Assembly: GCA_030867875.1 (NCBI GenBank)
Contig: JAOWCC010001634.1
Coordinates: 104,573,321 to 104,637,320 of the forward strand
Direction: 5' to 3'
Length of the DNA stretch: 64,000 nt
Origin: Actinernus sp. WN-2022
Lineage: Eukaryota > Cnidaria > Anthozoa > Actiniaria > Actinernidae
Positions 35,913 through 47,273 of this stretch are shown here, in pieces. The translations under genes and the position numbers were made by a program. Within the stretch, counting starts at the first letter, position 1; every line of letters begins with the position of its first letter. A model generated the notes under the pieces. That model was not told the DNA's origin. It was given only the letters and a program-made list of their open reading frames with translations, and ran no database searches.

Positions 35913-38900
35913 AATCGTCAATGTTTACCTCTTCTGGAATGGCGTCTTTGTGCCCATAGGCTAGTGTATCGATCCCGTGTATGAAATCCGGCGCTTAGAG
36001 TCAAATGGTGATAGAGGTACTTTGTTCATATGCATACCATACATCCTGTGACCTTCGCTTCGAAGCATATGCATCCCATGACGGAATACTTTCTTATCTA
36101 GTAAGCACTCTTTGTATTGCTCATGACGAATGCGATGTTTTACGACTGCCTTCTTGGTGCCTTTAGCCTTCCGAATCTCACTACCATCTACTTTCAATAT
36201 TAAGTAGAGCTTCGATCGTAGTCCAACATATTCAACAATGGGAACGCCTCCACATTCGTCTTTCATTTTACCAATGACTTTCTTGTTGCTAATACTATAC
36301 AGCGGGTGGTCTTTGCTGTAGTTGCTTGTATCATATAGATGTTCGTTTATAGCCATGTCTGCATAGATGTCCTCAGTTTCAATGTGTAGTAGGAGACTGT
36401 CAGTGTCCGTGTAGAGTAGATTACAGCGTTATCCATACTGCTTCTTGAGCTCGCCATAGTAGAAGTCATACATCAGGTGTTTTGAGAGATCTAGAATTGA
36501 CATTCCAACATATACTGGGCAGTTCAGCAGTAGCTTACTTTTGTAGTTGTGTACAGCGGCTAGATCGTTTTCAAAGATTGTGGAGTGAGCATAGCTAGGT
36601 TTATTCAATAGACGCTGTAGCTTGATTCCTTCTGAAGAGCGCACTAGTTGGATATCTACACGCTTGCGTAGATTTTCCATTGTTTTACCGAAAACGGAAT
36701 TGTTCATCAATTTGTAGAGGTCCTGCTCAAAAGTGCTCTTTGCTTGTTTTCGTAGCTCTGTGTTCATTCGTATGTATGGCTCCATCCATGGGCTTTGATC
36801 GAAACGAATTGCTCTGTGGATCTTTTTCAAACGCATATCTAGAGATAGGTATAGTTGTAGGTTGCGGTAGTGGAGCACGTATCGTTCTTTGTCATAGAGG
36901 GTGGGCACGAGCTTTTCCGCTTTCAAAAATCCATTGCCTTCGTATAGTTTCTCAAATAGATCGGTTTGATACTCTGAGAACCAAGCTTTATCCACTTGCA
37001 TTCTCTCGGGGGCTAGCGGATAGCTGTTGTGTGCGTCGTGAAGTTCTCGAGGATATTCGAGGTCAACTTCGAGGATGTAACCTTTATCTGAATTGCTTGC
37101 GTGCTGGGTGATTTGTTCTTCCGTTGGTAAGCACCACTCAAACCCTCCTGTTGGTAGATATTGACTCATAGCCCAGCCATAGAGAATCTAGGTAGACTAT
37201 ATGACTATTTGGCTTTTTGGGATCGAAATTGGGCACGTTTGGGTTGTTTGCTTTGGCATAACGCTGAGGCACCATAGATATCCCATCACGTAACCCCTTC
37301 TCTACGAAGAGATGCATGTCATAGTCGGTTAATAGTTCAAGCTCCACACCAGTCTTCTTTAACAATGCATCCCACGAGAGTCCTGGGCTAGTATAGTAGT
37401 GAGCTGGATCTAAGCCATAGTTTTGCATACATGTCGTACGAAAGGTCTCAAACACATCTGCTATAAGAAGTACATCGGTTTGGAGGTAAAGGTCGTGGTA
37501 GTCTCCTAGCGTCTCACAACCGAATACATTCCAAACTTCTAGTGCATGTTCATAGTCCTTGTCGGATATGCCCTCTAGGTATAACTTACTATAGAATGCT
37601 TCTTTAGGCGGAAGAGAAGTCTCTGCGAATCTATCCCAAGAGTCCATGTACTCATATGGATAAACGCCTTTTCGCAGCAGCAGCTTGTTTTTATCTGGGT
37701 CGGGTGTATGCTTCGTAGTTTGTTGGAAGGTGTCTGGGGCGGCACTTGCTACCAGCTCATCAAGAGGGGATAGTAGGAATTGTGCGCTGTCGATGAACCG
37801 TAGGTTGCCAAGTGAGAATTAAATATATTTCTCCATATTGTTTGGAATACAGGAGATATCGCCCTCTGTCTTGGAGATGGATTGCATCAATAGGTGAGAA
37901 TCATATCCGCGCAAGTTGTGGAATACAACTGGAATGGTAGGTGAGATACGCAATTTGAGGTTACAGACTCTATGCGCGGCACCTCGAAACTCGCCTGTGG
38001 TGTGGCAATGATCACGTACTCTATCTCTACCAACTAAAGGCTTCTGGCAAATATGACAAATCGTTGCTCTATTATAAACTCTCCAGTTTTTCTGCGACAT
38101 ACATAGCGGCTTGGCCTCTTGGGCTTTGATCTTTGCCTCTTCCTCTTGCATACATCGTAGAAAGCGCTCGATCGTTTCTGTACCTTGGTATAGTACAGGT
38201 GGTTCGCTATGACCATCAGAACGTACAACGATGTAGGAAAATCCACAGGGAATATGTTGTTCTGTCTTTTGTGTGTTGCTTTTCCTAGGGTCTTGGGCAG
38301 GTCCTTCGATCTTAGTGGGTAAAGCCTCAAGGTCGGCATAGATAACGTAAGGAACTTTGAGCTGTTTGTGGATATTCTGAAAGGAGACTATGTTGTTCTC
38401 CTTGGTAGGCATTTCAATGCGAATGGCTCTGTCATCGACACCGTTACACTCTGGAATGTGTTTTTCGAGGAGCTCGCAGAAGTGCTTTCTCTTTCGGTGT
38501 TTTGTCTGATCGAATAGGAGGCGATTGAAGTTCTTGATCCAACAGTAGTGTTGCAGACCGCTATCTAGGTGCTCTATAAGCAAGAGGTTAACACGTGTCG
38601 AGAAAGTCTCCTTCGGGTCGTGATGTACGATCAAGCACTTTTCCTTTGGATCCCAACCATATACATTGATAGAGATCTTGTTTTGCTTCTCTACACGTTT
38701 TATTTGTGAGATTGGCGTTGGCGCATCCACCCCATCAAAGTTCAACCCATCGTCTTCTCGGTACTTCGATGTCCTCTCGGGGTGTTTTGCGACTGGAAAC
38801 AGCGCTGCACGTAGCGACCAACGAAAACAATGGTCGTCTTTGTTCTTTACGTTGATCACGGCTTTCTTATTCGCGACTTTGGTAGGTAGTCGTATGTACG

Positions 38901-39336
38901 AACCTCCACGGAGTGGCTGGTATCGTGCAATGTTCAACCATAGAATGTTGACTCTATCTATAACCCAGTTTGATCCTCGACTAATCCACTTGTCAATGTA
39001 GTTGTGGATCTGAGCATGTGCTTCTACTATTACCCCACGGATCTCAGCGCTATTGGTCAAAACGGATTGCGAGCTACGAAAGGTAGCTATCTCATATACT
39101 GAACCCTCAGGTTTGTCAAGCCGGAGCGTGATATTCAAAGCTAGCTGAAACTTGATACTTTTAAGGTCTCGGAGCTCTTCCTCGAGCTTTTCGGTAGTCT
39201 GCTTCCGCACACCGGCTAGGAAAGCTGCTGGGTCTGCTTCTAGAGAATTACCATCTGGAACATCCATCTTCCATCCGCGTAAATAATCCCTAATGGCCCC
39301 GGGTGCTCGAACGAATTCGAGTATATGTTTGGTCAT
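35890..39336 (-). pseudogene. polB: Full-length family-B DNA polymerase of element 2, broken
   Basis: ATG 39336. N-terminal region, then exonuclease motif I (YADLEALP), an inserted zinc-finger/HNH-like segment (CHICQKPL ... DHCHTTGEFRGAAHRVCN), motif II (FHNLRGYDSHLL) and motif III (YHDLYLQTDVLLIADVFE). Palm motif A is damaged by a two-base deletion near 37180 (YLDSL, then frame change to MSQYLPTGGFEW). Motif B is DLYKLMNNSVFGKTMENL. Motif C is LLYTDTDSLLLH at about 36390. In-frame stops: TAA 37819-37821 and TAA 36429-36431. A shift near 35990 restores the C-terminal frame ending at 35890. About 1150 codons in total. It replicates the element in relatives; here it carries at least four lesions. 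Convergent with the integrase. Confidence 0.85.
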
Positions 39337-39420
39337 AGTATAATACTTTATAACTGCCCTCCTCTAATTAGGCGTCAAAATACAATAAGTGGACTATAGT
39401 AGTATATAAAGTGGGGGTTC
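39337..39420 (-). promoter_or_regulatory. Promoter region of the element 2 polymerase
   Basis: On the minus strand CTTTATATACTACTATAG (about 39396-39413) and GTTATAAAG (about 39345-39353) are TATA-like, 10-70 bases before ATG 39336. The same CACTTTATATACTACT sequence recurs, inverted in the region, near 40095. Confidence 0.5.
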
Positions 39421-40105
39421 TGGTGCAGCGCCTTTGTTTTTTGTTGTAAGCCCGTTTGATGGCCCCCGAACCCCAACGTCGTTTTTGGACTTTGTTGAAT
39501 TTTTAGACCGCAATATGTGTGTTTATTGTACCCAATCATAACATCTATGGTACCCCGGAGATAATAAGTTGGGATTTGGTCAGGAGCCCATTACCAGGAG
39601 CGTTCCTCTGTTATGGGTTGGGTCCCCAGCACAGGAGTAGATGAGGCTATTTTTAGATTCGAAATTCCCGCGGAAAGAGGCTCCCGCCATGTTGGTGCCC
39701 TTAAACAATAGATTCCTCGTTAGCTTCTTTTGTTGGGGCACCAACATTTGAATCTCTGGGGATTGAGTGAAAACCAGCAATTCGAATTCCCGCGTTGAAA
39801 GTGAGAATAATGATAATGAGAAGTGACGTTAGATATCTGATTGGCTAAGAATAGCCTACCTTTGTTCTTTTTCGCGCGAAACGCAATGCTAAAAATAGCC
39901 TCAACTACCTCTGTGCTGGGGTACAGACACAGTGGGGAAGTTGGACGCTCCTGGTAATGGGCTCCTGATTTGGTACAATAGACATACATATTGTGGTCGA
40001 AAAGTTCGACAGGGTCCAAAAATGATGGTGGGGGGAGGGGGCCATCAGGCGGTATTGCAACAAAAAACGAGGGTGCTGGCCCAGAACCTCCACTTTATAT
40101 ACTAC
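39395..40105. repeat. Large inverted repeat at the right side of element 2
   Basis: 39395-39655 (AGTATATAAAGTGG, TGATGGCCCCC, CAATATGTGTGT, GGAGCCCATTACCAGGAGCG, CCCAGCACAG) recurs in reverse orientation at 39885-40105, diverged but collinear. Between the arms is a smaller stem (CATGTTGGTGCCC at about 39688 against GGGGCACCAACAT at 39733). It may be an element terminus duplicated head-to-head, or a foldback MITE. One arm overlaps the polymerase promoter. Confidence 0.7.
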
Positions 40106-40434
40106 TCTTAGTCATTTCTATCTAACGACTCCGGCAAGTTTTCCAAAATAAGATTGATTTCAAGTTAGTTCTACATCCCCAGCTGGTTCATCCAGCGGGA
40201 CGTCCTGGCAGCTTAGTTTGCCTGAGCGCTTCAGGGATATAGAACTCAGTCATTTCTATCTAACGTCTCCGGGAAGTTTTCCAAAGTAAGATTATTTCAA
40301 GCTAGTTCTATATCCCCGTTGGTTCATCCAGCAGGAAGTCCTGGCAGCTTAGTCTGCCTGAGCGCTTCAGGGATGTAGAACGTATTTTTCCAGCGACTCC
40401 GACAAGTTTTCCAAAATAAGATTGAAGTCAGTAC
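40106..40434. repeat. About 145-bp tandem repeat, 2.3 copies
   Basis: Units begin TCATTTCTATCTAACG at 40106 and 40250 with a partial third copy from 40397 (CGACTCCGACAAGTTTTCC). Each full unit contains a stem: GTTCTACATCCC paired with GGGATATAGAAC. Confidence 0.8.
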
Positions 40435-40512
40435 TGCGAAAAGGCCGTCGAAGGCTGTCATAGTTAAAGGGATTAGAGATAACTCAAACTGCGTTTAATT
40501 GCTGGGAATGTA

Positions 40513-40549
40513 GAGTTTACTGGGATCCCCTGGTGATCCCAGTAAACTC
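40513..40549. repeat. Perfect hairpin, 15-bp arms
   Basis: GAGTTTACTGGGATC at 40513-40527 and its exact complement at 40535-40549 with a 7-base loop. Confidence 0.85.
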
Positions 40550-40757
40550 GTGACGTGACGTCCAGTTCTGCAATCACCAGGGGGTAATATGGTTACAAAG
40601 AATATCTGGCTCGTTATGCATTCCTTAACGAAGTCACATGTATTATATCAGCACGTGACTGTTTCCTGCAAAAATGCCTATTGCTTTAGAAACGAGTAGG
40701 GGGATGGGATGAGTTCCGTTTCGCAAAGGCGCTTGGGATCGTTACTGGGGATAGTCA

Positions 40758-40959
40758 ATTGCCCACTTTAGAAACGAGTAGGGGACTGGGGCGAGTTCGG
40801 TTTCGCAAAGGCGCTTGGGATCGTTACTGGGGACACCCTAATTGCAGAATACAAAGAAACATGGCAAATATCGCAATTAACTGTCCCCAGTAACGATCCC
40901 AAGCACCTTTGCGAAACCGAACTCGCCCCAGTCCCCTACTCGTTTCTAAAGTGGGCAAT
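40758..40959. mobile_element. Foldback MITE, 78-bp arms
   Basis: 40758-40835 (ATTGCCCACTTTAGAAACGA...) is inverted at 40882-40959 with one mismatch seen. A single arm also stands at 40684-40753, and a further diverged copy at 62391-62465. The repeated arms encode nothing. Family unknown. Confidence 0.85.
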
Positions 40960-40987
40960 AGACCCTTTGCACGTGACGTCATAGCCT

Positions 40988-41052
40988 CCATGTTGGTGTA
41001 CAGTTAACAATAGATTCTTCGTTAGCTTCTTTTGTTCTGTACACCAACATGG
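40988..41052. mobile_element. Small hairpin MITE
   Basis: CCATGTTGGTGTACA at 40988-41002 is exactly inverted at 41038-41052 around AACAATAGATTCTTCGTTAG-type sequence. A related hairpin lies at 39688-39745 (same TAGATTCCTCGTTAGCTTCT core) and a more distant one at 63227-63295. Confidence 0.75.
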
Positions 41053-41385
41053 CCGCCATGACCTGTCAGCACTCTTTGCGCGATTCTTTTGTTCCTTTAA
41101 TTTGGACCATTGTCTTGGAATTCGCAAAGGAGTTGATAAATTTGAATGAGAAAAAGAATTAAAAAAAGGATTCTGGTAGTTGTAGTAAAATGACGTCATA
41201 ATGCAAATGTCCTATTGCAGAATACAAAAGAACTCGTTATTTGCGTTTCATCGCCCCTCGGGATCCATTGCTTTCTCGGTGTTTGGAACACCTTGCTAAC
41301 ACAAAAAATGTCACAAATTCATGAAATACTTTGTTAGGTGGCCAGGGTACGGGACGAAGCACAGTAAATGTTATTACTCCGCGGA

Positions 41386-41505
41386 TGTAGCTGTGCTGGG
41401 AAGCATGCAATCGTGTTTTCAGTTTTTCATACATTTGTCTCTAACGAGTCAAAATTTACAGACAAATGTATGGAACCCGACTGCATGCTTCCCAGCACAG
41501 CTACA
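41386..41505. mobile_element. Foldback MITE, 24-bp exact arms
   Basis: TGTAGCTGTGCTGGGAAGCA... at 41386-41409 is inverted exactly at 41482-41505; an inner pair (ATACATTTGTCT/AGACAAATGTAT) extends the stem. Confidence 0.8.
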
Positions 41506-42291
41506 TACCTCAACTTTTGATCAGTTAATCTTTTACCTGGTATCTTAAGTATGAAGACAGTAATATTTCAGAAATTCGATTTAACGTAAATTATTTGGCA
41601 TCGCATTCCCATACGAACCGTGAACAAAATCGCGATAACAATGCCCTCGGAGCCGCTTTTGTACACTCCGGCCTCTAACATTTCGCCTTCTGAAATGCAT
41701 GGGCAAGGATGCCTCTCAGGATTAGCTGCGCAAGGTTACTTAGGCAACGCTCAGTTCAACTCTATCGGAGCCTATTTCCTTTTGATTCATGGCTGGACCG
41801 CCGTAGGGCGCTGATGCTGTTGTACTCTCTTGCATCTGAAGAAGTAAGATGAGGAACTTTGTGCTTAACCACATGAAGATTTTGTGGGTGAATTATAATA
41901 TAACTAAAGGTTGGATGAGAAAATTATGTAGCGAATGTCTTAGTGAGGGCCTGTCGACGGGAGTACAAACACCCAGGATAAAAACACGGTGGTTTGAAAT
42001 ATCTTCTAGTTAATCTGCAAAGCAGTAGATTCTACTACACAGAAATCTCCTCTTTCCCCGTTGCTTGTATTTATTTCATATAGATGTTGAATTTCTTTCT
42101 TAGCTTGAGCTGAGGTTATTACACCGATGACCGAACGTCGATTTTCGAGTTAAATTTGCCATATAAATCCCTTACTCCGTCGCTTTGGTTTTCGTAGATT
42201 TAGGGATATTGAGCCGATTTTCTTTGTGATTTTCACCCGCAAGCGAAGCGGGTCGAAAAACATCTGGAAAACAGAAACAAACTTTGCACGG
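41506..42291. other. Repeat-rich interval without a gene
   Basis: 41627-41770 is a direct repeat of 59390-59530 (shared GCTTTTGTACACTCCGGCCT-like and AAGGATGCCT...TTAGGCAACG blocks). The remainder shows nothing recognisable. Confidence 0.55.
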
Positions 42292-42528
42292 GTTTATCAA
42301 AAACACACATTTATGTTGTTGTGATAACATGCTTTATTTCAAACGTATAGGTAACGTCACACTAACGTCAATACACAAATGTGTTTGATCCTAAAGATGT
42401 TATTACATTTTAATATTAACATATCAAAATTTCCTTAAATTTGACAACGAATTAAACAAGATGTGCTGGTTTATATATTTTTGGCTCGCTTTTAGTGATC
42501 GATTTTGAGGTAACTTACGCCATGCGTG
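42292..42528. repeat. End copy of a CACGC-terminus DNA element
   Basis: Collinear with 53260-53528 (shared blocks TTTATGTTGTTGTGATAACA, GGTTTATATATTTTTGGCTC, CGATTTTGAGGTAACTTA), ending GCCATGCGTG just as the 53.5-kb copy ends GCCAGGCGTG. Its right end falls exactly at the head of the Myb-like reading frame, which probably lost its 5' part to this insertion. Confidence 0.7.
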
Positions 42529-43345
42529 AAGAAACGTCCCTACTGCTCCATGTTGCTTCATCATATAAAACTGACAAAACAACCGAGGGACGAGGATATA
42601 CTAGAACTGTTCATTGTAAGATATCCAACAAACGATGAAGTCGACCCAGAACAATTTCCCAACAGAAAAGATACAAGTGTATTCACTAAAGAAAAGATAA
42701 TTGCAAAGTTCAAGAGAATCAAACATGGATATAGAAAGGCAGTAGATTCTGGAACTGGACGAAGCGGAGGGGATAGGGTTGTAACGTTACTATTTGATGA
42801 ATGCTCAGAATTATGGTCAGGATTTCCGGCTGTCAAAGCTATGGATAATGGTATCGAAACTTCCGAGGAGATATGTGTTAGTGAAAATCCTGAAAAAATT
42901 GCATCGGAGCTAGGATCTTCAGCTGTGGATGACGCTGCCAGCGACGATGATACTAGCGAGACAACCTCAAATGCAAGTGTCATGGAAGCAGTTGGAAAAA
43001 AACTATTGATACAAGAAGAAACTTAATTGCTAAACTAAAAGACGAAAAGAATTCCAAGCTTACCAAGAAAGTTATAACAGAAAACAGAATGTTAGCACTT
43101 GTACAAGAAGAGCTTGAACTTAAAAAGAAAATGATTGATCAGGTGGAAAAATCTGAAAAAAAGTACACGGAAAGAATGTATGTACCAGTATGAATTCTCT
43201 GAGCTCAACATTGCAGAATGGATTCAACATGCTAGGGATGATGATGCAGCAGAATCAGCAGTACAACATACATCCCCCATATCAGCAGCAACCCAACAAT
43301 GATCACGGCTTTTGGCATTTGCAGGATCATTCTCATTTTAATTAG
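42529..43345 (+). pseudogene. Harbinger-type Myb/SANT-like accessory protein, broken
   Basis: The open frame from 42529 lacks a start because the repeat ending at 42528 abuts it. It reads KLTKQPRDEDILELFIVRYP, FKRIKHGYRKAVDSGTGRSG, DECSELWSGFPAVKAMDNGI, then an acidic Ser/Asp linker to 43026. A shift continues with a coiled coil (LIAKLKDEKNSKLTKKVITE; QEELELKKKMIDQVEKSE) and, after another shift near 43185, a Met/Gln-rich tail (LQNGFNMLGMMMQQNQQYN) ending at 43345. PIF/Harbinger elements carry such a DNA-binding partner gene opposite the transposase, which lies on the minus strand 1.3 kb away. The Myb/SANT assignment is by context and pattern. Confidence 0.5.
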
Positions 43346-43794
43346 AGTTGAACAATAACATTATTTTTTTACATTCTACACAATAACTGTTAGATTGTGT
43401 GCAGTTAGCAGCAACCTTTGAATAAAGTTGTGATAATCACGTGTACTACCTGCACTAGGCACAAGTACATGTCAACTGTTGGTAAATGTACCAAGTTGTC
43501 ATAGTTGCACGATTGAGTTCAGAGGTTTTAGGTTGTTTGTACCCGTTATCACAAGCTATTGAAGCATGACAAACATTTTATTGTTCTAAGCAGTCAAACT
43601 GCTTTTCTTTCAATTTCATGTTGCTGTTGAGGGTTGTTGAGTTGCACGTTTTCAGGTATTGACGTTCCTATTTAATGATGAAAACGCTTGTTGAATTAAG
43701 TTCCCCAACCATTAAATACATAAACACCCATGTTTTTTTTATTTGCTTTATTTGTGAGATCATAAATTTATAACACAAAGCAAACATCATACAG

Positions 43795-44325
43795 CAAGGG
43801 CACCCAACGAAGTTTTCGGTTAAAAAGCTGTTCGGCGGGAGAGTAAGTTAGCCTAAAACTTGCGGATTTGAAAAAAAAATCCCTAGAAAATTGTTTTCTG
43901 AAATACAGGCTAGAAAATTTGTTTTCAATCCCTAGAAAATTATAGAAGAAAAGGGAGACTAAAAGGTTTCCCCTAAAATATTCCTACGTCCCAATTCGTC
44001 TGGTCAATAGAGTCAGAACAAAACATTTTCATTCCCTAAGAATTGCCTAAAGGAAAAAAGAATCCCTAAAAAATTCGTACCTCCACAAATCTTTGCAACA
44101 TGAAGTTACTTGGGATAGAAATTTCTTGTTTCTGTTCTACACTACTAATAAATTCGTAGGCCGGGAATATTTTGCCATAGTATTTTCGGTTGACGCGATT
44201 TTCACCTAGAAAATCCGAACAGCTAATAGCTTTCTAGAATACGTCAAAAGACATAGTAGGCTAGATGAGCTGCATACACAACTGGTTTCAACCAAATTTC
44301 AAAAAGTACTCCTTGGGTGCCCTTG
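43795..44325. mobile_element. 531-bp MITE with 12-bp TIR and 6-bp target duplication
   Basis: CAAGGGCACCCA at 43795 is inverted at 44314-44325; ATACAG flanks both sides (43789-43794, 44326-44331). No coding content. It lies between the two Harbinger genes. Confidence 0.8.
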
Positions 44326-44655
44326 ATACAGCCTACATGGCTTTTTAAATTATGGAAATTCCAAGGGAGGGGGTGTAATTTAAAGTGATTTTAATATAAA
44401 CTATATACAGAATTTCAAGGGGGTGTGGTGGGTTTCATGTCTGGAATTCCAGGGGAGCGGTTCATTCAGGGCAATGTCCTCAACACCTCTATGTTTGGAA
44501 TTTATTTATAATCGGCCAATTGTCCATTGAAAATCAATTGTGACAATATTATCAATTAAATACTCTACAAACACTTTACGAATCTGTTTACTCCTGGCTG
44601 TTATACTCCTGGCTGACGGACCTTGATTCCTAGCATTTGGAGCCACAGGCTGAAA

Positions 44656-45480
44656 CTACCTCTCGTAGCTAATTGCCTTCTCGACAGCGTCATTGTTTAT
44701 ATGGTCACCATTCATCTCACAGTAGTTGTGTAGAATAAGGCAGGCATTTATTACATTAGGGAAATCATTGAGATTTATGACCATCTCTCGCTTGAGTGCT
44801 CCAAATCTGCCAGAGTCTCCCGAATGCGCATTCGATAACCATGCGTGCAGAACAAAGGCGCCATCCAAAGAATTGTTCTTTTGACGTGTTACCTTCACCA
44901 GGGAATTCCTTCATCACATATGGCAACAGTGGGTTTGCCGGGTCTCCAAGCACACCAATTGGAACAGGGTCAGCTTCGGGTACTATAACCTTTGGTAAGG
45001 ATGGGATAAAGCCATTTCTTAACATTTCATTGCCTTTAGAGTTACAGAAAATTTTTGCATCATGGGCACTCCCAGGCCATTTTATCACAACGTCCGTAAA
45101 ACAATATCTGTAATCACAAATGGCTTGCACATCCAAGGAGTATCTATTTTTCCGGTTGATGTAATCGGTTGCATTTTCTAAGGGCTGTTTAATAAAGATA
45201 TGAGTTCTATCAACAGCTCCTATGCATTGTGGGAAGCCATGAGCATCATAAAAATTGCTCACTGCCTCTTTCACTTCTTCTTCTGATGTTGGTAATTTGA
45301 TGTACTCAGTCCCAAGGACGACGATTGAAATGCATTTGCAAACTCTTCGAACAATTTCAGGCAGTTGATTTCCCTATCCCGGATGCATTAGCAACCTTCA
45401 GGTATCTCCCCTCGTCCGATAGATAGTATAAAGTTACGGCTACCTGTTTTTCAACATTAATTGTGGATCTCATATTTGTA
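44656..45480 (-). pseudogene. PIF/Harbinger DDE transposase (HARBI1-like), broken and split
   Basis: Minus strand. From 45466, INVEKQVAVTLYYLSDEGRY leads to a shift near 45365; then EEEVKEAVSNFYDAHGFPQC and CIGAVDRTHIFI (first Asp), LDVQAICDYRYCFTDVVIKW, VPIGVLGDPANPLLPYVMKE (second Asp) and ARMVIECAFGRLW (catalytic Glu), all of the DDE_Tnp_4 pattern. A shift near 44815 continues as FGALKREMVINLNDFPNVIN and CLILHNYCEMNGDHINNDAV to 44656. The DDE residues survive but at least two indels break the frame. Upstream coding (about 45481-45589) is separated from its own 5' part, now at 50762, by an inserted Gypsy element. It would cut and paste the Harbinger element at TWA sites. Confidence 0.8.
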
Positions 45481-45589
45481 GGTTGCTTCTGCAATTGTCA
45501 CACAATTTCATGAAATTCACCTTGGACATTCGAAAGTTCTCACGCCACTCATCAGCCACGACGATGTTATCAACAAAATTGTTCCACCA

Positions 45590-45685
45590 TGTGGTATTTA
45601 GGACCCACTATAGTAATGGCGGACTTACATGTGTTTTTCCTACATCCGGGACCTTTCTATCCCATGATGCAGTGCGTACACCACA
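45590..45685 (-). repeat. 3' LTR of the Gypsy element
   Basis: TGTGGTATTTAGGACC...GTACACCACA, 96 bp. Relative to the 121-bp 5' LTR it lacks about 26 bases including the AATAAA. Confidence 0.85.
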
Positions 45686-45809
45686 TCTCCCCTCTACTTA
45701 GTATTAATGTTCTTCTAAATCAATGTTTGTATAGAAGTTCTCTTATATGACCATAATGTCCCAGGTCAATATAACAAAGGTCAACTAAACTATCCTTAAT
45801 AATATAGAG

Positions 45810-47273
45810 TCAACACATATCTCTAAAACCTAAGCTTGTGTGCCTATAACCCCAATAAGAATGCACGTAATCTTGCATCCAGGTTGGTTCTCGCCTCACG
45901 CTCGCAGGTCGTATAGAATCTGAGACGCTTGGTACAGGATCAAGCACAGGTGTTGGATCCTTCACCGTTGTATCTGAAATAGTCTCAGGATTGTGTGGTA
46001 TTACTTCCTCGCTCTCTACACTCTTGGGTTGCACATCTTCTTGCTCTTCAATGGCCTTTCCAACCTCAGACTCAATGACTCTCTTCATGTGCGCCACGTT
46101 CCTCATTTTGCTCCTTCCATCAGTGTCTTCTATGAGAACAGCATTACCATCCTTTTTAACGACTCTGTACGGTCCAGGCTCATAATTTGGTGACAATTTG
46201 TTCTCTCGATGTTGCTTCAATAGAACTTGATCACCTTCGTTGATGGTGCTGTGTTGCGCTGAATTTCTCTCATCAGCATACTCCTTTTGGCGTAGTTTTG
46301 CACAGGCGTCTCTCTCCCTAAAGAGTTGTTACCATTCTGCCTCCATGGCCCGGTTGCTCCGCACTCTAAGTTTTGGAAGCTTATCGCGGAACTTCCTTCC
46401 CATCAGCAACTCCCCTGGTGACATTCCGGGCACGGTGTGAGATGTTGTCCTGTATTGGAATAGGAAGTCCTCCACAGCTCTTTTCAAATCTTTTCCTTCC
46501 AGCTTGGCAATTCTCACTGCTTTCAGGAGAGTCTCGTTGCACCGTTCAACTTCCCCGTTACCCTGAGGCCAGTATGAAACACTTTTCTTGTGTATTATTC
46601 CAAGATAGTCCAAGAACCCTTCAAATACTTTGGATGCAAAGGGTGGTCCATTGTCGCTACGGACGCTTTCCGGTAGACAGTGTGTCCTGAACATTGCCTC
46701 CATACACTTTATCACATGTTGCGCATCTGTTTACTTCACTAGAACTACCTCCAGCCAACGCGAGTAGTGGTCTACTACTACTAGGAGATGATCGCCTCCT
46801 GATACTTCAAGAAGGTCGACTGCAATGTCGGTCCATGGACCCTTGGGTAGTCTTGTTGATCGGATGGGCTCTGGCTTGGCTCTTTGTCCTACAAGCTGGC
46901 ATGGGTGGCATGCTCGTATCACTTGTTCGACTGGCTTGTGCATCTGTGGCCACCAGACGTTTTCTCGCAACCTGGTCTTGGCACGAACTATGCCTTGATG
47001 TCCTTCATGAGCTAACCTGATAGTACGTTTCCACAGATTCTTAGGCATGACAATGCTATTTCCTCTCATCACCAGCTGCCCCAGGACCCATAACTCATCT
47101 TTGAGAGCCTTGTACATAGTACCTTGTAGACGAAACCAGTTTCCTGTGGTCACTGCTTCACGCACTAACTGCAGTGTAGGGTCTTCTTTTGAGGTTTCTT
47201 CTACCTGCCTGGGCACTAAAGCTGCAGGCACTGCCTCACTTGCGATATTCCTCTGTCTTATCAACATCTTCAT
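45810..47273 (-). pseudogene. Gypsy integrase with two in-frame stops
   Basis: One frame from 47273 to 45810. Zinc-binding HHCC region (HEGHQGIVRAKTRLRENVWW ... CHPCQ), catalytic core with first Asp (IAVDLLEVSGGDHLLVVVDH), an in-frame stop at 46731-46733, then SVRSDNGPPFASKVFEGFLD (second Asp) and WPQGNGEVERCNETLLKAV (Glu). A second stop follows at 46329-46331. Then comes the C-terminal DNA-binding part (LSPNYEPGPYRVVKKDGNAV, VAHMKRV) with an acidic Pro-rich tail. DDE residues are all present. Confidence 0.85.

Larger units (their letters stand above)
30240..39420. mobile_element. Element 2: PolB/integrase virus-like element, truncated on the left
   Basis: Nine kilobases, AT-richer than element 1, with a packaging-type ATPase, a candidate capsid protein, small membrane proteins, an rve-type integrase and a full-length family-B polymerase. 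This gene set marks Maverick/Polinton-like virus-derived elements, but the proteins belong to a different lineage from element 1. Every long gene is broken by one to several indels or stops. The right side passes into an inverted repeat at about 39.4 kb that also covers the polymerase promoter. Confidence 0.75.
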
